Assembly: GCF_000024945.1 (NCBI RefSeq)
Contig: NC_013520.1
Coordinates: forward strand, 1,326,501-1,390,500
Length of the DNA: 64,000 nucleotides
Source: Veillonella parvula DSM 2008
GTDB lineage: Bacteria > Bacillota > Negativicutes > Veillonellales > Veillonellaceae
Reading direction: 5' to 3'
In this document: piece after piece, positions 34,875-44,362 of the stretch
How positions within the stretch are numbered: position 1 is the first letter of the stretch
How the letters are laid out: every line of letters begins with the position of its first letter
Notes under the pieces: generated by a model
Database searches by the model: none
What the model was told of the DNA's origin: nothing
The model's input: the letters and a program-made list of their open reading frames with translations, nothing else
Made by a program: the position numbers and the translations under genes

Positions 34875-35978
34875 TTACACAAAGAAGAAATCATTTTGTT
34901 CTGTAAAAGCTTTCACAGGAACAGTAAATCCTACAGAGATTAAATAGTCACACAAACCACGCGCCACTATAGACTCAGTTCCAAAATGACCCGCATCAAC
35001 TACGAGCAAACCCAACTCCTTAGCCATTTGCGCCTCATGATACTTCACATCACCTGTGATATAGGCATCTACATGTAATCGAGCAGCATCTTTAATAAAT
35101 TCAGCACCTGCTCCGGAGCATAGCGCAATGGATTGAATTGTTTCTGGCGCAACACCGGCAAAGCGAATATTGGCATCAGGCAAAGCATCTTGTATCCATT
35201 CACGGAAAGAATCTAAGTTTAATGCATTAGGCAAGCGACCTACCCGGCCTAGATATTGAGTTGAACTAGTAGGCTCAACTATATTTAAAACCTCATAAGC
35301 CACCTCTTCATACGGATGAGCTGATTTCATAGCCGCTACGACTTCGCTTAAATGCGTACCATCGACTATAGCATTTACTTGTACCTCAGGAGCCACTGTC
35401 AAAGCACCAGCTGAACCAATGACAGGATGAGAATCTTCATTACCAACAAAGCGCCCTTCACCATGGGTACTGAAACTGCAATACTCATAATTACCAATTC
35501 GGCCTGCCCCTGCATCGCCCATAGCCATACGAACCGCATCAGCCGAGCTTTCAGGTACAAAGGTGGTCACCTTATAGAGCGCCTCTTCACCAGTTTTAAT
35601 AAAGCCCTTAATATCTGTGAGGCCCAATTGCTTTGCCAACATATCATTGAGACCGCCTGGTGCAATATCAAGATTTGTATGTGCACTGTATACGGCAATT
35701 TTATGTTGAATCAGCTTATTGATTGTACGCCCTTGAGCAGTATCACATGATATCTGTTTCAATCCTTTAAAGATCAATGGGTGATGGCTAACAATTAAAT
35801 TACAATTCTGTTCAATAGCATATTCTACGGCCTCTTCTGTTACGTCTAATGTAGTCACAACACCTGTAACAACTGCATTCCGATCGCCCACCATGAGTCC
35901 TACATTATCCCAAGACTCTGCATAGGAGCGGGGTGCTAGTTGTTCCATTACAGTAATAATTTGTTGAACCGTCGTCAT
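34875..35978 (-). CDS. NIF3-like dinuclear metal-binding protein
   Basis: A 367-aa member of the NIF3/YqfO family. SYAESWDNVGLMVGD is the family start; NLIVSHHPLIFKGL supplies metal-binding His residues, YSAHTNLDIAPGG further ligands, and the C-terminal DVKYHEAQMAKELGLLVVDAGHFGTE the last His/Glu ligands. An inserted central domain (about 130-240, with HPYEEVAYEVL) is typical of the longer YqfO form. Often annotated as GTP cyclohydrolase I type 2, but the physiological reaction is unsettled. It follows trmK by 20 bp, the same pairing (yqfN-yqfO) as in Bacillus. Confidence 0.93.
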   Translation of the reverse strand: MTTVQQIITVMEQLAPRSYAESWDNVGLMVGDRNAVVTGVVTTLDVTEEAVEYAIEQNCNLIVSHHPLIFKGLKQISCDTAQGRTINKLIQHKIAVYSAHTNLDIAPGGLNDMLAKQLGLTDIKGFIKTGEEALYKVTTFVPESSADAVRMAMGDAGAGRIGNYEYCSFSTHGEGRFVGNEDSHPVIGSAGALTVAPEVQVNAIVDGTHLSEVVAAMKSAHPYEEVAYEVLNIVEPTSSTQYLGRVGRLPNALNLDSFREWIQDALPDANIRFAGVAPETIQSIALCSGAGAEFIKDAARLHVDAYITGDVKYHEAQMAKELGLLVVDAGHFGTESIVARGLCDYLISVGFTVPVKAFTEQNDFFFV

Positions 35979-35998
35979 AAAATCACTTCCTCTCTATT

Positions 35999-36721
35999 CT
36001 ATAAAAGATTACGAAGAAAATTAACTTCCTGCTCTAAATCCTGATATTTATCAGTATAACTTAATTTCTCTGTCATATCATCTAATGCACATTGTCGTTG
36101 ATATATTAAATACTCTATATATTTCATCCAAAGTGGTGGTCTGTCTTGTTCCAATAAAGCCCCTACAGACCACAACAAGGAATCTTTCGGTAACGCTTGA
36201 TAAACATCTACATATTCAGTCATACCTGTATAAGCTTCTACACAATCATTGCGTACTGCTAAAAACGCTGTATAGAGCTTACCTGCATCTTCTACGATGA
36301 TTTCTAGAACGATAACATATCCCTTTTGAACCATGTATTGACGTAATTCTTTTTGTCCATTCTGTGGTTGGAGTACATAGAACTCTAATGGTTCTGGTCC
36401 TGCATCTATAATATCCCGCATTAAAAAGCCGCCCATACCACAACAAATGGCGCCGTTCAACTCGCCCTTTCCTGTCACTTTAAGACCATCGCCTAAACGA
36501 CAATCTACTTTATCGGCTAGTCCACAAGACTCAACATATGATCTTGCAGACTCTAACGGACCTTTATGTACATCACCGGCAATGACATATTCAGCGCGTT
36601 GACGGTTGATGAGCTCTACCGCTAAATAGCCATGATCGGTGCCAATATCTGCAATGGCGTGGGCCTTAGGTACGATTGAGAATACCGCTTCTAGGCGGTC
36701 CATCATAGGTCTAGGTTCCAT
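35999..36721 (-). CDS. trmK: tRNA (adenine(22)-N(1))-methyltransferase TrmK
   Basis: A 240-aa class I methyltransferase of the TrmK/YqfN family. RLEAVFSIVPKAHAIADIGTDHGYLAVELI is motif I, followed by YVIAGDVHKGPLESARSYVE, KVDCRLGDGLKV and GAICCGMGGFLMRDI, with the family's LQPQNGQKELRQYMVQKGY block. It methylates A22 of some tRNAs. The ATG at 36721 is chosen because GAGG lies 5 nt upstream. Operon with the NIF3-like gene, matching the yqfN-yqfO order near the rpoD-dnaG cluster in Bacillus. Confidence 0.92.
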   Translation of the reverse strand: MEPRPMMDRLEAVFSIVPKAHAIADIGTDHGYLAVELINRQRAEYVIAGDVHKGPLESARSYVESCGLADKVDCRLGDGLKVTGKGELNGAICCGMGGFLMRDIIDAGPEPLEFYVLQPQNGQKELRQYMVQKGYVIVLEIIVEDAGKLYTAFLAVRNDCVEAYTGMTEYVDVYQALPKDSLLWSVGALLEQDRPPLWMKYIEYLIYQRQCALDDMTEKLSYTDKYQDLEQEVNFLRNLL

Positions 36722-36865
36722 AACTTCCTCTACTATCACTAATTATTTATTCTTAATTACTAATTCTTGATTATTTTCTTACTTATTTGTTCTTGTTTAT
36801 ATATCTATAGACACAATACTATTCTGAAATAATCTCTATTATGTTGCCTCAAAATGAGTTACATA

Positions 36866-36899
36866 TAAAAATAACCGCCCTTGAAATCTCAAGGACGGT
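36866..36899 (-). terminator. Terminator after the CAU tRNA
   Basis: An 11-bp stem on the minus strand (ACCGTCCTTGA with TCAAGGGCGGT, one G:U pair, GATT loop), followed by TATTTTTA. It lies 15 bp after the tRNA 3' end. Confidence 0.85.
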
Positions 36900-36913
36900 A
36901 GATATCAACATAA

Positions 36914-36988
36914 TGGTGGGCCCACCTGGGATCGAACCAGGGACCGACCGGTTATGAGCCGGTTGCTCTACCCCTGAGCTATAGGCCC
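36914..36988 (-). tRNA. tRNA with CAU anticodon (Met elongator or Ile2)
   Basis: A full cloverleaf on the minus strand: acceptor GGGCCTA/TGGGCCC (one G:U pair), D arm GCTC-GAGC with a short loop, anticodon stem CCGG with loop CTCATAA (anticodon CAU), T arm with GGTTCGATCC, and an encoded CCA end. It has a strong acceptor first pair and lacks initiator features. Elongator Met versus lysidine-modified Ile2 cannot be settled by eye. It lies 65 bp after folE and has its own terminator. Confidence 0.95.
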
Positions 36989-37053
36989 TCAGTTAGTTTC
37001 TAGCCTATTAATTATACCGAATAGACTATCATTTAGTCAAGGCAACTCAAATC

Positions 37054-37617
37054 TTAAGACTGTTTCATTAGCATAAAACGGTGAATCATATGATCTTCGT
37101 TAAATACGCCTTTAGTAGTTAGTGTAGTCGTTTGGCTATCTGTAGATTTAATGCCTCTTGCACTCATGCAGCTGTGGGACGATATAATGTGCACAATAAC
37201 ATCATCAGACCCTGTCGCTAAAGAAATTACTTCCGCAATATCTTCACCAATTTTTTCTTGCAATTGTAAACGCTTGCAACACATTTCAGCTATGCGAGGA
37301 ATCTTAGATAAACCTATGACATGACCTTTTGGTATATACCCAATACTGATACTCATATCATACATCAATGCCATATGATGTTCACAATGAGAGAAGCAAG
37401 TAATATCCTTTACTACTACCATTTGATTTGTATCTACAGCGAAGGTTTTACCATACATTTCTGCAATTTCAGCATTTGTATACTGAATGCCTTCATATAC
37501 CTCTTCCATCATTTGAGCCACCCGTTTCGGTGTTTCTAACAAACCGTCCCGATTAGGATCCTCACCTAATGCTTCTAACAACTGATATATAAGTGATTCT
37601 ATTTTTTTTGTATCCAT
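37054..37617 (-). CDS. folE: GTP cyclohydrolase I
   Basis: A 187-aa enzyme of normal length that converts GTP to 7,8-dihydroneopterin triphosphate, the first step for folate and for 7-deazaguanine (queuosine) precursors. Signatures: LLETPKRVAQMMEEVYEG, ITCFSHCEHHMALM (Cys/His zinc ligands), GYIPKGHVIGLSKIPRI, and SHSCMSARGIKS with the second Cys ligand. AAAGGGG precedes the ATG. It lies 86 bp after queE in the same direction, so here it probably feeds QueD. Confidence 0.97.
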   Translation of the reverse strand: MDTKKIESLIYQLLEALGEDPNRDGLLETPKRVAQMMEEVYEGIQYTNAEIAEMYGKTFAVDTNQMVVVKDITCFSHCEHHMALMYDMSISIGYIPKGHVIGLSKIPRIAEMCCKRLQLQEKIGEDIAEVISLATGSDDVIVHIISSHSCMSARGIKSTDSQTTTLTTKGVFNEDHMIHRFMLMKQS

Positions 37618-37703
37618 ATTTACCCCTTTATATCAAGATTCCATCAGACCTCATATCATACTATGCATTAGAAAAGATACTGACACTACACATCCTAACA
37701 ATA

Positions 37704-38447
37704 CTATACACCCTTTGCATCTGGATCCCAGACAAATTTATGGATTTGCAGTTGAAATCGTACATTCTGTAAATTATATGCTTTCATATAATCGATAATC
37801 GATGCCGGCTCAATCTGTCCCCATACAGGCGATACATATATTTGAGCCACTGTAGGATATTGTTCAATTATGCGACGCATACAATCCAAATCTTCTGGGG
37901 AGCCAACGACAAACTTTATGAGATCTCGTTCTGTAGCCACCTTGAATATATCTACATTCATAGACTCTTCGGCTAAAGAGGACGGTGTTTTATAATCATA
38001 GGTAAACCACACATTATCTCTGTGAAAGCTCGGTATAATCGTGCCATTTGTTTCAATATTGAAATCATAAAGGCTATCATTAAGCATCTCTCGTTTATCA
38101 AATTTATCTATATCAATAATACAAGTTGAACCAGCTTGACCTGATGTATTATCCTGCATTGTTTCAGCCTTCCGACGATTTAACTCATCGATTAGCTCTA
38201 CTACAGCGGCTTCTTGCAATAAGGGCTCCCCACCAGTAATAGTAATGCGATGATTACCTAAGCTTTCAATAACATTCGCCACCTCAGCTGCAGTCATCTC
38301 TGTAAAGACACTATCAATGCCATAACTATAAGTCGTATCGCAATAGGAACAGCGAATATTGCAATCATGGAGGCGTAAAAATGTAGTCAACAAGCCTTGC
38401 CGACTACCTTCCCCATCAATAGAGGCAAAAATCTCAATCACGTTCAT
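37704..38447 (-). CDS. queE: 7-carboxy-7-deazaguanine synthase (radical SAM)
   Basis: A 247-aa radical SAM enzyme that turns 6-carboxy-tetrahydropterin into 7-carboxy-7-deazaguanine. MNVIEIFASIDGEGSRQGLLTTFLRL is the family start; CNIRCSYC (Cys29, 33, 36) binds the 4Fe-4S cluster; ITITGGEPLLQ binds SAM. A loop around residues 90-130 (RKAETMQDNTSGQAG onward) is longer than in typical QueE. It starts 14 bp inside the end of queD, so the two are coupled. The order queD-queE-folE makes a pathway from GTP. Confidence 0.93.
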   Translation of the reverse strand: MNVIEIFASIDGEGSRQGLLTTFLRLHDCNIRCSYCDTTYSYGIDSVFTEMTAAEVANVIESLGNHRITITGGEPLLQEAAVVELIDELNRRKAETMQDNTSGQAGSTCIIDIDKFDKREMLNDSLYDFNIETNGTIIPSFHRDNVWFTYDYKTPSSLAEESMNVDIFKVATERDLIKFVVGSPEDLDCMRRIIEQYPTVAQIYVSPVWGQIEPASIIDYMKAYNLQNVRFQLQIHKFVWDPDAKGV

Positions 38448-38772
38448 AAATAGCTGTGTTCCCTTCAGATTCTTGAACCTCTACTTTAAAGCATTTTGGG
38501 CCCAATTCATCAGCAATCCATTTTGCCATATTCTCCGCAGTGGGATTAATGTCGCCTAGTACATCGTTGATATGGCGATGATCCAAGCGACCATGAATTT
38601 TTTCTTTAATAATCGTAAAGTCGATGACCATCCCGTTATGATCTAACTCTTCAGAACGAGCATGAACTGTAATAATCCAGTTATGCCCATGAAGATTTTG
38701 ACATTTACTCGGATAATCTAGTTGTAATTGATGAGATGCACTCACCTCTAACCGTTTAGTAACTGTAAACAT
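38434..38772 (-). CDS. queD: 6-carboxy-tetrahydropterin synthase
   Basis: A 112-aa PTPS-family enzyme that makes 6-carboxy-5,6,7,8-tetrahydropterin from dihydroneopterin triphosphate. Signatures: EVSASHQLQLDYPSKCQNLHGHNW (zinc His residues and the catalytic Cys), GMVIDFTIIKEKI, LDHRHIND, PTAENMAKWI and VQESEGNTAIYE. AGGAG precedes the ATG. It is first of queD-queE-folE and is preceded by a 20-bp repeat array that may be regulatory. Confidence 0.95.
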   Translation of the reverse strand: MFTVTKRLEVSASHQLQLDYPSKCQNLHGHNWIITVHARSEELDHNGMVIDFTIIKEKIHGRLDHRHINDVLGDINPTAENMAKWIADELGPKCFKVEVQESEGNTAIYERD

Positions 38773-38780
38773 TATATCTC

Positions 38781-38870
38781 CTATCCATCACATAAGCTTT
38801 CAACTTATATCTATTACATAAGACTTATCGCTATTACATGAGACCCTTCTCTACTACATAAGTCTTATCA
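38781..38870. repeat. 20-bp direct repeats upstream of queD
   Basis: Three adjacent 20-bp units on the plus strand (38811-38830, 38831-38850, 38851-38870; consensus near ctattacataagacttatc) and a fourth, more divergent unit at 38781-38800, separated by 10 bp. Several units contain the near-palindrome ATAAGnCTTAT. They begin about 10 bp from the queD start and could be operator sites. Confidence 0.7.
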
Positions 38871-38916
38871 TAAAATGCTTTTTATTGTAAGATATTATTA
38901 TTTTTTATTATAACAC

Positions 38917-38962
38917 AAAAGGGTTGTAATACAGTGCTATACAACACTGCATTACAACCCTT
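38917..38962 (-). terminator. Terminator of the dnaG-rpoD operon
   Basis: An 18-bp stem with one mismatch (38919-38936 and 38945-38962), ending in TTTTG on the minus strand, 15 bp after the rpoD stop. Confidence 0.9.
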
Positions 38963-38977
38963 AAGAGTTTCAAAATA

Positions 38978-40138
38978 TTATAAGAAGTCTTTGATTTTAT
39001 CACGTTTACCGCGGTTGCGCAATTTAGTAAGCGCTTTACCTTCAATCTGACGAATACGTTCACGTGTAACATTAAAATGTTGACCAACTTCTTCCAATGT
39101 ACGAGGCTTACCATCCTTCAAACCAAAACGTAAAATCAATACTTGTTGCTCACGATCAGTTAAACATGTAAATACATCTTCAATCTGCTCTTGCAATAAA
39201 ATATAGCTAGCTGCATCGTCTGGAGCAATTGCATCTTGGTCCTCGATGAAGTCCCCTAAATGGGAATCTTCCTCTTCACCAATCGGAGTTTCCAAGGATA
39301 CTGGCTCTTGGGCAATTTTCTGAATTTCACGCACCCGCTCTACAGTAATTCCCATACCTTCAGCAATTTCTTCTGGCAATGGCTCGCGACCTTTATCTTG
39401 CAACAATTGTCTAGAAATACGAATCAATTTATTAATTGTTTCTACCATATGTACAGGAATACGAATCGTACGAGCTTGGTCTGCAATAGCACGCGTAATC
39501 GCTTGACGAATCCACCAAGTAGCATATGTAGAAAATTTATAACCCTTAGTATAGTCGAATTTATCTACCGCTTTGATTAGACCTAAGTTACCTTCTTGGA
39601 TTAAATCCAAGAACAACATACCGCGACCTACATAACGTTTCGCAATACTTACAACTAGTCGCAAGTTAGCATCTACCAATTTTTTCTTAGCCTTTTTGCT
39701 AAGTTGAATATCCTTATATGTAGCATCCTCTTGTGCACCAGCTTCGATTTGCTTAGCTAATACGATTTCTTCGTCAGCTGAAAGCAATGGTACGCGACCA
39801 ATTTCTTTTAGGTACATTCGTACAGGGTCATCGATATTAACACCAGAATCAACACTTAAATCGATAGAAATTTTCTTCTCACTAGAAACTTCGTCTTCAT
39901 CTTCATCTGTTTCAATTGTATGACTATCTGTATCATCTGCATCAATATCTGCCACAATCTCAACATTCAGTTTACCCAAAGTCGTATAAATATCATCTAA
40001 TTGTTCCGCAGTAATTTCCGTCTGCTCATGAAGAGCATCTGAAATCTCGGATTGTGTCAACACACCGCTCTTACGGCCTTTTTCAAGAAGTTGCTCAACA
40101 ATCTCCTCTATTTGACTTTTTTGTACTTTCTTAGCCAC
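38978..40138 (-). CDS. rpoD: RNA polymerase primary sigma factor RpoD (SigA)
   Basis: About 386 aa. Region 1.1 lies at the N-terminus (about 1-75), then an acidic stretch. Region 1.2/2 starts at [21 protein letters not shown] and includes the core [37 protein letters not shown] (regions 2.2-2.4); region 3 has [13 protein letters not shown]; region 4.2 has [27 protein letters not shown]. It is the housekeeping sigma factor. The start chosen is GTG at 40138 because AAGGAG lies 6 nt before it; an in-frame ATG at 40159 lacks such a site and remains possible. It follows dnaG closely, the classic macromolecular-synthesis operon without rpsU. Confidence 0.97.
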   Translation of the reverse strand: MAKKVQKSQIEEIVEQLLEKGRKSGVLTQSEISDALHEQTEITAEQLDDIYTTLGKLNVEIVADIDADDTDSHTIETDEDEDEVSSEKKISIDLSVDSGVNIDDPVRMYLKEIGRVPLLSADEEIVLAKQIEAGAQEDATYKDIQLSKKAKKKLVDANLRLVVSIAKRYVGRGMLFLDLIQEGNLGLIKAVDKFDYTKGYKFSTYATWWIRQAITRAIADQARTIRIPVHMVETINKLIRISRQLLQDKGREPLPEEIAEGMGITVERVREIQKIAQEPVSLETPIGEEEDSHLGDFIEDQDAIAPDDAASYILLQEQIEDVFTCLTDREQQVLILRFGLKDGKPRTLEEVGQHFNVTRERIRQIEGKALTKLRNRGKRDKIKDFL

Positions 40139-40166
40139 AGCGCTCTCCTTTTTAACCATTAATGAT

Positions 40167-41939
40167 TTACTTAGACCATTCTCTAATTAAATTCTGTATT
40201 TCCTGACACTTATGTAATTCGCTAATAAACGTCGAATCTCCTGCTCGTTTTAATTGATCCGCCATAATTGAATGCGCTTTATACTGTTCACGCAATGAAT
40301 GGAGTCTTATCTTGCGGATTAATGCAGGCACTTGTACCTTATATTCATCGTCACTCATGACGACCAACCTAGAGTAAATATCGTATTCTTGAGAAGATAA
40401 AACAGATTGAATTGCAGTTTCATCTAGACGACCTTCGGACTTATACAAGGTGAATAGCTTTTCTATTATACCTCGATATTCAATTTTTTCAAAGTCCTCT
40501 AATGGCAAATAGCTCATCATATGTTGTAATACTTCGCCATCGGTGAAAGCTAAGGACAATAATTTTTCCGCATCCCCCTTTGGTAAATCCTGTGTTGGCA
40601 AAGGTGTTGATGCAGTATCCACTAATTCAATTTGTCCTTTTTTCACATAATCTCTAAAGTATCTAAAAATAGTACTATTATCAAGCCATAATGGCAATGC
40701 CAATGTTTTTAAAGCATCATCTCTCTGTGTTTGACTATCTATATTTGCAATATATGGGAAAACATCTGCCATAACAGCCTGCTTACCTTCTGTATCATTT
40801 GTATCGTGTTTAATTAAAGACTCACTTAATAGATAATCAAGAGGCTTAACAGCTTTAGCAACTAACTCCTTAAATGCCTGTCCCCCATGATTACGCACAT
40901 AATCATCTGGATCTTTACCGTCTGGCATGGCAAGGACACGCACCTTAAAATCCGTATTTTGCAATAATTCAATAGCTCTAGCAGCCGCCTGACGACCAGC
41001 ACCATCCATATCATAAGCTAACACGATTTCTTCAGCCTGCCTCATCAAGATATGTCCATGATCTCTTGTATAAGCAGTCCCCAACGATGCGACTACATTA
41101 GTAACACCATGATTATGAGCAGATATAACATCCATATAGCCTTCTACAAGAATAGCTTGTTTTTCCTCACGAATAGATTTATAAGCCTTATCAAAAGCAA
41201 ATAAGAGTTTACCTTTTTCAAAGATTGATGACTCTGGAGAGTTTAAATATTTTGGTGTACTATCATCCATAACACGCCCACCAAAAGCAACTACTCGCCC
41301 TTTACCATCCATAATGGGGAACATAATTCTATTTCTGAAGAAGTCATAAAATTGACCCTTTTGATTCTTTCGGACAAGATTCAACTCCAAGAGAATGGAA
41401 TCATCAATACCACGGTCATGAAAGGCACGATATAACTTATCCCAACCATCAGGAGCAAAACCAAGCTTAAATGTTTCTATGGTCGCTTGTGTGAGCCCTC
41501 GCTTTTTCAAATAATCTAATCCCACTTTACCAATAGAAGTTTGAGTAAGACAGTTATGGAAAAAAGTAGCCGCTAAATCAGAAGCTTCATACAGTTTTTT
41601 GCGTCTTTCATCTCTAGCTCTTTGCTCAGGTGAAAGTTTCGCCTCTGGCAATGGAATATTAGCCCGATTAGCTAGCCGCTCTAAAGCTTCTACAAAGGTT
41701 AAATGCTCTAACTCCATAAGAAATTTAATAGCATTTCCTGATGCATGGCAACCAAAACAATAATAAAAACCCTTTTCAGGGGCTACGCTAAAGGATGGCG
41801 TTTTTTCATTATGAAATGGACAACAACCCCAATAGTTCTTGCCGCGTTTCTTTAAGGCTACATGCTCGGATACAACTGACACGATATCATTAGCATCTTT
41901 GATTTGTTCAATCAGTTCATTTTCAAAATATCGGCTCAT
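40167..41939 (-). CDS. dnaG: DNA primase
   Basis: A 590-aa primase that makes RNA primers for replication. The CHC2 zinc finger lies in [27 protein letters not shown]; the TOPRIM core has [13 protein letters not shown] (Glu) and LAYDMDGAG (DxD), with [18 protein letters not shown] before it. The C-terminal DnaB-binding part is divergent. The ATG at 41939 has GGAGG 8 nt upstream; the longer reading frame starts before that site. It lies directly upstream of rpoD. Confidence 0.97.
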   Translation of the reverse strand: MSRYFENELIEQIKDANDIVSVVSEHVALKKRGKNYWGCCPFHNEKTPSFSVAPEKGFYYCFGCHASGNAIKFLMELEHLTFVEALERLANRANIPLPEAKLSPEQRARDERRKKLYEASDLAATFFHNCLTQTSIGKVGLDYLKKRGLTQATIETFKLGFAPDGWDKLYRAFHDRGIDDSILLELNLVRKNQKGQFYDFFRNRIMFPIMDGKGRVVAFGGRVMDDSTPKYLNSPESSIFEKGKLLFAFDKAYKSIREEKQAILVEGYMDVISAHNHGVTNVVASLGTAYTRDHGHILMRQAEEIVLAYDMDGAGRQAAARAIELLQNTDFKVRVLAMPDGKDPDDYVRNHGGQAFKELVAKAVKPLDYLLSESLIKHDTNDTEGKQAVMADVFPYIANIDSQTQRDDALKTLALPLWLDNSTIFRYFRDYVKKGQIELVDTASTPLPTQDLPKGDAEKLLSLAFTDGEVLQHMMSYLPLEDFEKIEYRGIIEKLFTLYKSEGRLDETAIQSVLSSQEYDIYSRLVVMSDDEYKVQVPALIRKIRLHSLREQYKAHSIMADQLKRAGDSTFISELHKCQEIQNLIREWSK

Positions 41940-42060
41940 AGCCAACGCCTCCTTCCCCATATATATATATTAATTCTATATACAAATAAAAAATCCTCTA
42001 TTTGTAAAGCATTTTAATCAATTAAATTATAAAAAAATATAAAAAAGCTTGATACGAATC

Positions 42061-42104
42061 ATAGGAATCATCATCTAAAACGCAATATACATGATGATTC
42101 CTAT
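42061..42104. repeat. 14-bp inverted repeat between dnaG and rny
   Basis: ATAGGAATCATCAT (42061-42074) and ATGATGATTCCTAT (42091-42104) form a perfect inverted repeat with a 16-nt spacer. There is no T-run next to it, so it is not a standard terminator; it may be an operator or a hairpin in the dnaG leader. Confidence 0.6.
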
Positions 42105-42147
42105 ACGCCGTATATAGCAATATGTAATTACCGAAACTTTGATAACA

Positions 42148-42177
42148 ATAGGCTGCAATGAAAACATTGCAGCCTAT
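42148..42177 (-). terminator. Terminator after rny
   Basis: A perfect 13-bp stem (42148-42160 and 42165-42177) with an AAAA loop, 20 bp after the rny stop. The T-run is weak (TATTGTTAT). Confidence 0.7.
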
Positions 42178-42196
42178 ACTTATCGCTTATAGCATA

Positions 42197-43741
42197 TTAT
42201 TTTGCGTAATCCACAACGCGAGTTTCACGAATAATTACGACCTTAATTTGGCCTGGATATTCAAGTTCTGACTCGATGCGTTTTACGATATTCCGAACAA
42301 GTAATGTAGACTCAGCTTCATCAATCTTATCCGGTTTTACTACAACGCGAATCTCACGACCGGCTTGAATAGCAAAACATTTTTCAACGCCTTCGAAGGA
42401 TTCAGCGATTTCTTCCAATTTAGATAAACGTTTTAAGTAGTTTTCTAATGTTTCTCGACGTGCTCCTGGACGGGCAGCGGAGATAGCATCAGCAGCAGCT
42501 ACTAATACAGCTTCTACAGTTTGGAACTCTTCATCACCATGATGAGCACCAATACAGTTAATTACTGCTGCACTTTCACGATATTTACGAGCCACATCAA
42601 CACCGATTTGAACATGAGAACCTTCAAGTTCACGGTCTAATGCTTTACCAATATCATGAATCAAACCACCTCGTTTAGCCAAAGTTACATCACAGCCTAG
42701 TTCAGCTGCCATTAAACCTGCTAAATGAGATACTTCAATGGAATGTTTCAATACGTTTTGACCATAACTAGTACGATATTTCAAACGGCCTAAAATCTTA
42801 ACAATTTCAGGATGTAAGCCGTGAACATCAGCTTCAAATGTCGCTTGTTCACCAGCCTCTTTAATAGTTTGGTCCACCTCTTTACGAGCTTTACCAACCA
42901 TTTCTTCAATACGAGCTGGATGGATACGACCATCTACAATCAATTTTTCCAGCGCAATACGAGCCACTTCACGACGAATTGGATCGAAGCCGGAAAGAAT
43001 AACTGCTTCTGGCGTGTCATCGATAATCAAATCAATACCTGTTAATGTTTCGAGTGCACGAATGTTACGGCCCTCACGACCGATAATACGACCCTTCATT
43101 TCATCATTAGGCAATGCCACTACGGATACGGTAGTTTCCGCTACATGGTCAGCTGCACAACGTTGGATGGCAGAGGAGATAATTTCTTTCGCTTTTTTCT
43201 CCGCTTCATCCTTAGCTTGCTGCTCCATTTCCTTAACCATAATCGCCGTTTCATGGCGAATTTCTTGTTCCACATTCGTTAACAAGATATTTTTTGCTTC
43301 TTCGAACGTCATGCCAGAAATACGTTCCAATTCTGCCATTTGTTTTTCATACAAAGCTTCTACCTTTTCACGGCTTTGGGCTAAGTCAGCTTCTTTGCGA
43401 TGTAAAGCTTCCTCTTTGTGCTCAATATTGTCTAATTTTTTATCCAAAGATTCTTCTTTTTGAAGAATACGACGTTCCATACGTTGAAGTTCAGAACGAC
43501 GATCTTTATTTTCTCGTTCCACATCAGAACGGAGCTTATGAATTTCTTCTTTCGCTTCTAATAAAGCTTCTTTCTTTTTAGACTCAGCTGTGCGTTCACC
43601 ATTTGCAATGATGCGTGCAGCCTCTTGCTCAGCTTGATTCAGTTTTCCTTCAGCAATATTTTTTCTTAAAAAATAGCCTACCCCTAGTCCAATCAGTACC
43701 ATTACCACTGCAATTAGACTATACTCTAAAATTTCTTTCAC
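42197..43741 (-). CDS. rny: Ribonuclease Y
   Basis: A 514-aa membrane-anchored endoribonuclease that starts mRNA decay. An N-terminal membrane helix ([18 protein letters not shown]) is followed by a long coiled coil rich in Glu/Lys/Arg (about 30-200), a KH domain ([33 protein letters not shown]) and an HD domain ([27 protein letters not shown]). The start is uncertain. The GTG at 43741 overlaps the GGAGGTG ribosome site. An ATT three codons later lies 8 nt from GGAGG and may be the true start. A promoter lies at 43849-43876. Confidence 0.95.
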   Translation of the reverse strand: MKEILEYSLIAVVMVLIGLGVGYFLRKNIAEGKLNQAEQEAARIIANGERTAESKKKEALLEAKEEIHKLRSDVERENKDRRSELQRMERRILQKEESLDKKLDNIEHKEEALHRKEADLAQSREKVEALYEKQMAELERISGMTFEEAKNILLTNVEQEIRHETAIMVKEMEQQAKDEAEKKAKEIISSAIQRCAADHVAETTVSVVALPNDEMKGRIIGREGRNIRALETLTGIDLIIDDTPEAVILSGFDPIRREVARIALEKLIVDGRIHPARIEEMVGKARKEVDQTIKEAGEQATFEADVHGLHPEIVKILGRLKYRTSYGQNVLKHSIEVSHLAGLMAAELGCDVTLAKRGGLIHDIGKALDRELEGSHVQIGVDVARKYRESAAVINCIGAHHGDEEFQTVEAVLVAAADAISAARPGARRETLENYLKRLSKLEEIAESFEGVEKCFAIQAGREIRVVVKPDKIDEAESTLLVRNIVKRIESELEYPGQIKVVIIRETRVVDYAK

Positions 43742-43848
43742 CTCCTTTTAAGTTCTCAAAATTGAGCTTTCATGCTCCTTTTTATGCCCTTTATGCATTA
43801 AATTATCAATTAGCCATATCATCATATAAATAAATAAGGCTATTATTA

Positions 43849-43876
43849 ATTTTAGACTTCAAAGCCCTTTCTGTCA
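43849..43876 (-). promoter_or_regulatory. Promoter of rny
   Basis: TTGACA (43871-43876) and TAAAAT (43849-43854) on the minus strand, 16 bp apart, about 110 bp before the rny start. Confidence 0.65.
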
Positions 43877-43916
43877 AGATTTTACAAGCTTAGTAAGGCC
43901 TCTCAAAAAGCATAAT

Positions 43917-44360
43917 TTATTCATAAAAATCATTGCATACAATTTGAATTGTGCTTGTTGAGAAACCTCTGTATTTGAGAAAATTAAATACCTTTGCCCG
44001 AGGAGCCCGCTCTTCATTAAGAATAGAACCAAATTTTTTCTCTACCACCCGATAAGCAGCTTTTACCTCATCATAAGCAGAAATTTCTTGAGGAATCGCA
44101 AGTCCTCGAAGTTTCATTTTTTGCTTAATCACATAAACACCGTATTTCTGTTCTTTCATCAAATAGGCTAATACTTGCTCAGATAAACGTTCATCATTAA
44201 TATAATCATAATCTCTAAGGCGCTCAAGGACCCTCTCAATGATAGGGTCCTCGAATTGTTTACGTCTCATTTTTTGTGTCAGTTCATAAGAACTAAGAAA
44301 GCGTTGAGCTAGGAATCGATACGCTTGGTCCATAGCAGCTTGCATCGTTTCGTCACTCAT
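43917..44360 (-). CDS. recX: Regulatory protein RecX
   Basis: A 147-aa protein built of three-helix repeats typical of RecX: AYRFLAQRFLSSYELTQKMRRKQFEDPIIERVLERLRDYDYINDERLSEQVL and KYGVYVIKQKMKLRGL. RecX binds RecA filaments and limits their activity. It starts 3 bp after recA, so it is co-expressed with it. Confidence 0.9.
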   Translation of the reverse strand: MSDETMQAAMDQAYRFLAQRFLSSYELTQKMRRKQFEDPIIERVLERLRDYDYINDERLSEQVLAYLMKEQKYGVYVIKQKMKLRGLAIPQEISAYDEVKAAYRVVEKKFGSILNEERAPRAKVFNFLKYRGFSTSTIQIVCNDFYE

Positions 44361-44362
44361 GA

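Noticed and set aside
38773-38880. preQ1 riboswitch before queD
   Set aside because: No compact hairpin with a C-rich loop and A-rich tail overlapping the ribosome site was found; the region is taken up by direct repeats.
43014-43463. 149-codon plus-strand frame opposite rny
   Set aside because: Lies fully inside the conserved RNase Y coding region; composition is that of a reverse-complement shadow.
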